Shown here one piece after another: positions 1 through 4,836 of a stretch of DNA of 5,685 nt. The DNA comes from Bacteroidota bacterium (lineage in GTDB: Bacteria; Bacteroidota; Ignavibacteria; SZUA-365; JAADGX01), in contig JALUUP010000505.1 of the NCBI GenBank assembly GCA_027021285.1, positions 1-5,685 on the forward strand. The letters run 5' to 3'. The translations under genes and the position numbers were made by a program. Under the pieces are notes generated by a model. It worked only from the letters and a program-made list of their open reading frames with translations. It was not told the origin of the DNA and did not search any database. The first letter of the stretch is position 1; each line of letters starts with the position of its first letter.

Positions 1-159
1 GTATCGGCGGGGAAAATGAAACAGCAAGTCTCCCGCATTTTTGATCCCAAGTGTATTCAGGGCCGCGGCTCTCTTTTCACCCACGGTTTTGACAAACTGT
101 ACCGGAGTGTCAAGGTTCAAGGTATGGGTCTTGCTTTCAGGCACGCTGTTGCATGTCAT
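1..159 (-). CDS. recG: ATP-dependent DNA helicase RecG, N-terminal fragment (runs off left edge)
   Basis: Translating the minus strand from the ATG at 159-157 gives 53 residues without a stop to base 1. After a short leader come LDTPVQFVKTVGEKR, then LNTLGIKNAGDLLFHFPRRY. This is the characteristic start of RecG: a (S/T)PV-x-x-VKGVG-x-KR helix-hairpin-like segment, then LGI-x-x-x-x-DLL-x-x-FPRRY leading into the wedge domain. RecG is a superfamily 2 helicase that remodels stalled replication forks and branched recombination intermediates. Only the N-terminal edge is present, so the wedge and motor domains lie outside the window. The start is uncertain. An in-frame TAA lies at 171-169, the ATG at 159 is the first start after it, and GTG (144-142) and TTG (120-118) are alternatives. 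None has a clear Shine-Dalgarno. The gene is divergent from gpmA. Identification is by motif recognition and is strong despite the short length. Confidence 0.88.
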   Translation of the reverse strand, partial: MTCNSVPESKTHTLNLDTPVQFVKTVGEKRAAALNTLGIKNAGDLLFHFPRRY

Positions 160-162
160 GCA
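150..162. repeat. Inverted repeat TGCATG-T-CATGCA over the recG start codon
   Basis: TGCATG (150-155) and CATGCA (157-162) form a perfect six-base inverted repeat with one central base. It spans the ATG (159-157, minus strand) chosen as the recG start. Related palindromes occur at 263-270 (TGCATGCA) in the same spacer and at 920-931 (containing TGCATG) after gpmA. Binding by a regulator is only a possibility, since short palindromes arise by chance. Confidence 0.35.
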
Positions 163-223
163 GTACGTTTATTTCGTTCATTCCAATCGTGGAATGGAGG
201 GAGCTGGTGCATCGAGAATGATT

Positions 224-251
224 TTGAATTACTGGCCACTCGGAGTATTTT
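224..251 (+). promoter_or_regulatory. Candidate sigma70-type promoter for gpmA
   Basis: TTGAAT at 224-229 and TATTTT at 246-251 are separated by 16 nt. Each matches the bacterial -35/-10 consensus at about four of six positions. This would place transcription start near 258 and give a leader of about 50 nt before the gpmA ATG at 308. It is a weak match found by eye in an AT-rich spacer. If the host uses Bacteroidota-type sigma factors, this consensus may not apply. Confidence 0.22.
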
Positions 252-262
252 TCTGACCGGGA

Positions 263-270
263 TGCATGCA
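263..270. repeat. TGCATGCA palindrome upstream of gpmA
   Basis: This is an eight-base perfect palindrome 37 nt before the gpmA ATG, just downstream of the weak candidate promoter at 224-251. It shares the TGCATG core with the inverted repeat at 150-162. It could be an operator half of a shared control region for recG and gpmA, but an eight-base palindrome is expected many times by chance in a window of this size. Confidence 0.2.
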
Positions 271-307
271 GTGAATATCTTGTTAAATTTACAAACATAA
301 AACCAAT

Positions 308-913
308 ATGGCTAAACTCGTATTGCTTCGACACGGTGAATCGCAGTGGAACCTGGAAAATCGATTCACCGGATGGACCGACGTGCCCCTATCGAAGAAA
401 GGAGAGGAGGAAGCGCGTGAAGCAGGCAAGAAATTGAAACAGTTCCGTTTTCACAAGGCGTTTACGTCCGTCTTGAAACGCGCGATCGATACGTTGACGA
501 TCGCCATGGAGACGGCGGGGATAAAAGACATCCCCATCGAAAAAGACAAGGCGCTCAACGAACGGCATTACGGCGATCTCCAGGGATTGAACAAGGCGGA
601 GACGGCGAAAAAATATGGAGAGGAACAAGTGCACTTGTGGCGCCGGGGTTACGACGTCAGGCCCCCGGGCGGAGAAAGCCTCAAAGAAACAGCGGAACGG
701 GTACTTCCGTACTACCATGAGAAAGTTGAACCGGAGCTCCAGGCTGGTCACGATGTTCTGGTTGTCGCGCACGGAAACAGCTTGCGTGCGCTGGTGATGT
801 ACCTTGACAAGATGGACAAGGAAGAGGTCTTACAGTTGAACATTCCTACCGGTGTGCCGCTGGTATACGAGATGGATCATGATCTCAACATTCTGAAAAA
901 AGAATACATCTGA
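308..913 (+). CDS. gpmA: 2,3-bisphosphoglycerate-dependent phosphoglycerate mutase, short form
   Basis: This cytoplasmic enzyme interconverts 3-phosphoglycerate and 2-phosphoglycerate in glycolysis and gluconeogenesis through a phosphohistidine, primed by 2,3-bisphosphoglycerate. The 201-residue product opens with the histidine phosphatase signature LRHGESQWN at residues 7-15, with the phosphorylated histidine at H9. NRFTGWTDVPLS follows at 18-29, R58 lies in the SVLKRA segment, and the acid/base glutamate is E85 in LNERHYGDLQGLNK. The second catalytic histidine is H155 in AHGNSLRAL, and NIPTGVPLVYE lies near 178-188. All key residues are present. Compared with the roughly 250-residue E. coli enzyme, it lacks about 25 residues between RPP (118-120) and ESL (123-125), plus the C-terminal tail. 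That is a known compact form, not a truncation: both ends align to natural boundaries. The ATG start is fixed by the motif starting at residue 3. No Shine-Dalgarno is visible; the leader is A-rich. It is divergent from recG. Confidence 0.95.
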   Translation: MAKLVLLRHGESQWNLENRFTGWTDVPLSKKGEEEAREAGKKLKQFRFHKAFTSVLKRAIDTLTIAMETAGIKDIPIEKDKALNERHYGDLQGLNKAETAKKYGEEQVHLWRRGYDVRPPGGESLKETAERVLPYYHEKVEPELQAGHDVLVVAHGNSLRALVMYLDKMDKEEVLQLNIPTGVPLVYEMDHDLNILKKEYI

Positions 914-987
914 TTGTTTGCCATGCATGGCCAGCAATGGTCGCGTCCCCGAGGGACAACCAGGTTTAGGACCTTCGAAAGGAGTAA
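914..987. other. gpmA to membrane-protein gene spacer with 12-bp palindrome
   Basis: The 74-nt gap holds a perfect palindrome GCCATGCATGGC at 920-931, six bases after the gpmA stop codon. It also holds a small potential hairpin, GTCCC (945-949) with GGGAC (953-957). Neither is followed by a run of T, so I do not call an intrinsic terminator. The spacing permits read-through from gpmA but is longer than the junctions downstream, so a separate promoter is possible. Confidence 0.4.
978..984 (+). promoter_or_regulatory. Strong Shine-Dalgarno AAAGGAG deciding the start of the membrane protein
   Basis: AAAGGAG at 978-984 is the clearest ribosome binding site in the window. The GTG at 988 is only 3 nt downstream, which is unusually close. 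The in-frame GTG at 994 is 9 nt downstream, which is a standard spacing. The sequence therefore favours starting at 994, giving 666 residues, over 988 (668 residues). The difference is two N-terminal residues and does not affect function. Confidence 0.7.
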
Positions 988-2994
988 GTGGATGTGAAAA
1001 AGAAAACGGCCAGGGTTGCGATAAAGAAACCGGATGACAACACTGCGCGACGTCAGCCGTTTCAGCTTTCGTTACGTTCCGTTGTTATTGCTTCGATCGT
1101 TGCGGGTGGAATACCGCTGGTTTCCACGCTCGTTTATATCCTTGGATTTAACGGCGCATATGGTTTCCCGCTTGACGATCCCTGGATCCACTTGACGTTT
1201 GCCAGGAATCTGGTCGAATTTGGGGCGTACTCGTATTTCAAAGATATCGTCGTGACGTCAGGCAGCACGTCTCCCCTCTACACGTTTATCCTGGCGCTGG
1301 GTTGGCTGTTCTTCCGCCAGGAATTCCTGTTGAGCTACGCCATCGGGGCCCTGTTCTTTGCCGCGGCGGGCGTGTATTTCTTTCACCTCGCCAGGATCAT
1401 GTTCGACAAGGAGGATGTTCTGGCGATAATTGCCACCGCGATGTTTGTTCTCATCCCCCGCGTCGATGCTGCGGCTCTCAGTGGAATGGAAACATCGCTG
1501 TTTGTTTTCATGCTTATTGCCACGATGTACTACTACGCGGCAAGGAGGCGATGGGCGTTCGCCGTCTTTGCAGGACTCCTGGTGTGGACGAGGCCGGATG
1601 GGTGGATCATGTTGTTTGCGCTTGTTCTCAACGAGTTATATCGCTGGTACGTTGTGAAACCGGAGCGAGGAGGCAGGCGGGAGTCGTTCCTGTTTGCACG
1701 CGATATGGTGTCCCCGGGGACAGTGTTTCTGTCCCTAATCATGGCATACACGGTCTTCAACCAGGTATTGAGCGGATCGTTCTTTCCAAATACACTCGCC
1801 GCCAAGGCGAAGTATTACAGCGCTGGCGCTTCGAGTTCGTACTGGCTGCAAGTCCTGTCCTTTTACCTGGGCTCGCCGATGACGATTATCGGTCTGGGGT
1901 TTCTTGCCTCTCTCGTGTTTGTTGTCGTGGAGTGGATAAGGAAAAAGGCGGTCGAGGCGCTTCCCTCGTTGCTGTTTATCATGGGAATGATACTCGGTTA
2001 CTGGGTGATGATTCCTTTTTTGTACCAGGATGGTCGTTATTTGATACCAACGCTGCCGTTTTTCGTTTTATGCGGTGTTTGGGGATGGCGGATGGCGCTT
2101 GAGGCGCTGGCGGATGCCATTCCAGCCAGGCCCGTCCGGTCGATTGCAAATGGTGCGCTGGTCATGCTGCTTGCGGTTGCCGTTGTCATGGAAGCGGTGA
2201 ATTGGCAGCCACAGAGAAAAAAGTATTACTGGACGTGCCGGTATATCACTGACCGCCAGGTAAAGACCGCCCGGTGGATTTCCGCAAACCTGAGCCCGGG
2301 AAGTGTGATTGCAACGCACGATATCGGGGCTATCGGCTTTTATTCCGGGCGCCGGGTGGTTGACATGGTCGGCCTTGTTTCTCCCCAGGTTATTCCGATG
2401 ATCGGCAACCTGCCCGCCCTGGATAACTTCCTCAGAGAACAGGGCGTAACGCATCTGGCCGTCTTGCGGAACTGGTTTGAAGTCGTCAACCAGAGACCTC
2501 TCTATACTACGAATCAATTATATCCTGAGATCATGGAGGTTTTTCGCTTCCTGCCTGGAAAAACCCATATCATGTCCCAGCAGGCATCGCGCATGAATGG
2601 AGAAGCGGCCTATCTCATGAAACTTGGAAGGTACCGCGAGGCGTTTACAATTCTTCGGGAATCGTTCAAGATGGACCCGCAATCCAGCAAGACCGTGCTC
2701 ATGATCGGTATTGCGCAGTTAGCCGAGGGGGATACGACAAGGGCGATCCAGGCGTTTCAGCAAGCGCTGAAATTGCAACCGGACAATGTGACTGCCCTCG
2801 CTTCGCTTGGTATGATTTATTCTTCGAAAAAGCGTCACTGGGAAGCGTTGCGATTGTTGAAGCGCGCCGTGGAAATCGTACCGAATGATCAAACCTATCA
2901 GAAGACGTATTACGACGCGTGGTCGCGGTACAGGGTTGATTCACTGAACGCCATCGGGTGGGTAACCGAGAAACGTTCCGTCACGTTCCGCTGA
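988..2994 (+). CDS. GT-C-type multi-spanning membrane glycosyltransferase-like protein with C-terminal TPR repeats
   Basis: The 668-residue product has a basic N-terminus (KKK...KK, RR within residues 4-22), then about ten hydrophobic segments between residues 31 and 403. The first loop after the first membrane helix carries the acidic pair D63-D64 in PLDDPWIHLTFARNL. This fits the GT-C superfamily pattern (ArnT, PMT and arabinofuranosyltransferase relatives), where a loop-1 aspartate is catalytic and lipid-phosphate-linked sugars are donors. SGMETSLF (165-172), TRPDGW (201-206) and FFPNTLAAK (265-273) are motifs of the same uncharacterised GT-C-like group. A soluble domain follows the last helix (about 410-530) with HDIGAIGFYSGR (444-455) and VVDMVGL (457-463). 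The C-terminus has about three TPR-like repeats at about 536-633, for example GRYREAFTILRESFKMDP and TRAIQAFQQALKLQPDN. The natural substrate cannot be read from sequence; transfer of a sugar to an envelope glycan or protein outside the inner membrane is inferred. GTG start, probably at 994. It lies 57-69 nt upstream of a secreted glycan hydrolase gene. Confidence 0.8.
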   Translation: MDVKKKTARVAIKKPDDNTARRQPFQLSLRSVVIASIVAGGIPLVSTLVYILGFNGAYGFPLDDPWIHLTFARNLVEFGAYSYFKDIVVTSGSTSPLYTFILALGWLFFRQEFLLSYAIGALFFAAAGVYFFHLARIMFDKEDVLAIIATAMFVLIPRVDAAALSGMETSLFVFMLIATMYYYAARRRWAFAVFAGLLVWTRPDGWIMLFALVLNELYRWYVVKPERGGRRESFLFARDMVSPGTVFLSLIMAYTVFNQVLSGSFFPNTLAAKAKYYSAGASSSYWLQVLSFYLGSPMTIIGLGFLASLVFVVVEWIRKKAVEALPSLLFIMGMILGYWVMIPFLYQDGRYLIPTLPFFVLCGVWGWRMALEALADAIPARPVRSIANGALVMLLAVAVVMEAVNWQPQRKKYYWTCRYITDRQVKTARWISANLSPGSVIATHDIGAIGFYSGRRVVDMVGLVSPQVIPMIGNLPALDNFLREQGVTHLAVLRNWFEVVNQRPLYTTNQLYPEIMEVFRFLPGKTHIMSQQASRMNGEAAYLMKLGRYREAFTILRESFKMDPQSSKTVLMIGIAQLAEGDTTRAIQAFQQALKLQPDNVTALASLGMIYSSKKRHWEALRLLKRAVEIVPNDQTYQKTYYDAWSRYRVDSLNAIGWVTEKRSVTFR

Positions 2995-3039
2995 CGCGAT
3001 GTATTGTCCCGCGTCTTTTTGCTGCCACTCCACGAAACG

Positions 3040-3054
3040 CACCGGTAGCCGGTG
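3040..3054 (+). promoter_or_regulatory. Small hairpin overlapping the translation start region of the hydrolase gene
   Basis: CACCGG (3040-3045) can pair with CCGGTG (3049-3054) across a TAG loop, giving a six-base-pair GC-rich stem. The 3' arm contains the GTG at 3052 and most of GGTGA (3051-3055). GGTGA matches part of the extended anti-Shine-Dalgarno complement AAGGAGGTGATCC and lies 8 nt before the in-frame ATG at 3064. The stem could mask ribosome entry. No T-run follows, so it is not a terminator. A short stem like this may also be chance. Confidence 0.3.
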
Positions 3055-4836
3055 ACAGCTCCCATGCCTTTCCATGGAACCAATTCTGGGCGCAGATTTG
3101 CAAACAGGCGGATTTTTCTGTTTGGACTGATGCTTCTCGTTTTTGCAGGCGAAATAGCAACCCCGCAGCTGATGGAACGGAGGGACGCCGAGCGGAAATT
3201 CGAGACGCGGGCCGTGTGGGTGGCAACGATCTTTGGACTGGATTGGCCGTCGCAGAGCAGGGGAAAGCCAGCGGCTGAGCAGAAGAAGGAACTTCTGGAA
3301 ATATTCTCCAACATAGACCGTCAGCATTTCAACACCGTGTATTTCCAGGTACGTTCCCGCGGGAACGCGGTGTATAAAAGTTCGCTTGAGCCGTGGGCGC
3401 TCGAATTGACGGGGTTCCTGGGACGAGACCCGGGCTGGGATCCGCTTGCCGTTGCCGTGGATGCCGCGCATGAACGGGGGTTGGAAATTCACGGTTGGTT
3501 CAACGTGTTCAAAGTGTGGAGCGGCGGCAACCGCGTTCCCCGCTGCAACCCGCTTCACGTTGCGTTGGCGCACCCGGAATGGGTCAAGCAGGTCGGCGAC
3601 GAGATATGGATCGATCCGGGCATTCCCGAAGCCAGGCGGTACATCGTGGACGTCATCGTAGATTGCGCAAGCCGATACGATCTGGACGGCGTTCACCTGG
3701 ACTACATTCGCTATCCCGGCGTCTCGTTCGACGACCGGGAGACGTTTCGACGGTACGGCGATGGACAAAATAAAGAGGAGTGGCGAAGACAAAATGTCTC
3801 GTTATTCGTCGAGGAATTATCCCGTCGGTTGCGGGAAGTAAAGCCCTGGATAAAAATCGGAGCGGCGCCGATCGGGATATACAGGAATATCGATGGAGTA
3901 AAGGGATGGCAGGCGTATTCGGCTGTGTACCAGGACTCCAGGTTGTGGCTGCGCGAAGGATGGCTGGATTACCTCGCGCCCCAAATATACTGGGGATTGA
4001 AATCAAAGGGCAGCCGGATCGATGTCTCCGCCCTTGCCCGGGACTGGTTTCAAAGCACTGCCGGCCGAAGCGTCGTCGCGGGGTTGGCTGCGTACAAGAA
4101 AAACGTAGCGAATCACCTGGAACGCCTGATTGATACCATGCGCGCGGTGGGATTGAACGGTCAATCGTTTTTCCGGTACGCGTTTATTCGGAAGCGCGGC
4201 TTCTTCAAACAGCGATACGCGGTGAGGGCGCTTCCCGCCCGCATGTCCTGGATGCGTTTGAAATCGCCGTCCCCCGTTGCCTTTCGTGTCATACGAACCG
4301 ACAAGGGGAATCGCGTGGAATGGACGGCCTCATCCGGCACCAAGACGATCAGGTGGTTCGTGGTGTACCGCAGCGATGGAGCCGAACCGGACGTGGATGA
4401 TCCACGGAATATCTATCGCATCGTGTTCCACGACCGACGTTACTTTCTCGACACATCGGGTTTGGAGACACATCGATACGTGGTCACGTCCCTGTCCTCC
4501 TCTGGGTCCGAGAGTTTGCCGGAAAAGGCAATGCCCGTGCTTGTGTCAACCGAAACACCTGTATTGGCGCGGGTGTACCAGCCGCGGTTGTCTGTGTTAT
4601 TATATCCGCGTGATAACATTCTCCTTGTCGGATATACCATTTCCGCGCGCGCGCATGTAAGCCTGAAAATCCTGGGGAGCGACGGCCGGGAAATTGTTAC
4701 ACTTGTGGATAACGACAAGTCACCGGGCATTCATATTGCCGGGATTACGCTCGACCACTTGCCAAACGAGAAAATGACACTGCGTTTGGAATCCGGAGCG
4801 TTCAAGGCGGACCGGGATTTTTCTTTTCCGGAATGA
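3052..4836 (+). CDS. Exported GHL10/DigH-like glycoside hydrolase with Fn3-like and FlgD/T9SS-like C-terminal domains
   Basis: The 594-residue product (590 if the better-supported ATG at 3064 is used) has an N-terminal export signal: RR at 14-15 and 19-20, then hydrophobic IFLFGLMLLVFAG at 21-33. There is no lipobox cysteine and the cleavage site is unclear, so it may be secreted or membrane-tethered. The catalytic domain spans about 50-390 and matches the glycosyl hydrolase-like 10 family (PF02638): TRAVWVATIFGLDWPS (52-67), FNTVYFQVRSRGNAVYKSS (93-111), ERGLEIHGWFNVF (141-153), WIDPGIPEARRYIVD (186-200), LDGVHLDYIRYPG (211-223) and DYLAPQIYWG (306-315). The best-studied relative, E. coli DigH (YddW), cleaves peptidoglycan strands stripped of peptides. 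D212 and D217 are candidate active-site acids. An Fn3-like beta domain follows (about 405-500), then an 80-residue domain resembling FlgD-like or type IX sorting domains (about 511-594). It is followed by glnE with a 4-nt overlap. The family call is strong; the substrate is inferred as peptidoglycan or another envelope glycan. Confidence 0.87.
   Translation: MTAPMPFHGTNSGRRFANRRIFLFGLMLLVFAGEIATPQLMERRDAERKFETRAVWVATIFGLDWPSQSRGKPAAEQKKELLEIFSNIDRQHFNTVYFQVRSRGNAVYKSSLEPWALELTGFLGRDPGWDPLAVAVDAAHERGLEIHGWFNVFKVWSGGNRVPRCNPLHVALAHPEWVKQVGDEIWIDPGIPEARRYIVDVIVDCASRYDLDGVHLDYIRYPGVSFDDRETFRRYGDGQNKEEWRRQNVSLFVEELSRRLREVKPWIKIGAAPIGIYRNIDGVKGWQAYSAVYQDSRLWLREGWLDYLAPQIYWGLKSKGSRIDVSALARDWFQSTAGRSVVAGLAAYKKNVANHLERLIDTMRAVGLNGQSFFRYAFIRKRGFFKQRYAVRALPARMSWMRLKSPSPVAFRVIRTDKGNRVEWTASSGTKTIRWFVVYRSDGAEPDVDDPRNIYRIVFHDRRYFLDTSGLETHRYVVTSLSSSGSESLPEKAMPVLVSTETPVLARVYQPRLSVLLYPRDNILLVGYTISARAHVSLKILGSDGREIVTLVDNDKSPGIHIAGITLDHLPNEKMTLRLESGAFKADRDFSFPE

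Larger units (their letters stand above)
160..307. promoter_or_regulatory. Divergent recG/gpmA intergenic region
   Basis: This 148-bp spacer separates two divergent genes and must hold their promoters unless these lie inside the coding regions. Its gpmA-proximal end (about 276-307) is AT-rich and has no Shine-Dalgarno before the gpmA ATG. An A-rich leader without Shine-Dalgarno is common in Bacteroidota-like genomes. On the minus strand, 299-292 reads TATGTTTG, which fits the Bacteroidota -7 consensus TAnnTTTG, but I see no good -33 partner, and it would give recG a leader of about 130 nt. I see no convincing small gene in the spacer. Confidence 0.5.

Noticed and set aside
280..294. AT-rich TTGT...ACAA inverted repeat before gpmA as an operator
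   Set aside because: Only four bases per arm pair and the seven-base centre does not continue the symmetry. This is weak evidence in AT-rich DNA.
16..300. A 94-codon open frame on the plus strand at the left end
   Set aside because: It lies over the minus-strand recG start and the divergent spacer. Its translation has no recognisable motif and a composition unlike a folded protein, while the opposite strand gives a clear RecG signature.
945..957. Possible intrinsic terminator after gpmA (GTCCC/GGGAC)
   Set aside because: The stem is only five base pairs with a three-base loop and no T-run follows, so it lacks the features of a rho-independent terminator.
1302..2102. A 266-codon plus-strand open frame inside the membrane protein
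   Set aside because: It is out of frame with a gene that has convincing membrane helices and GT-C motifs. Its Cys- and Arg-rich translation is typical of a shifted frame.
2941..3792. A 283-codon open frame on the minus strand
   Set aside because: It is antisense to the end of the membrane protein and the catalytic domain of the hydrolase, both with clear family motifs. The translation shows no family signature.
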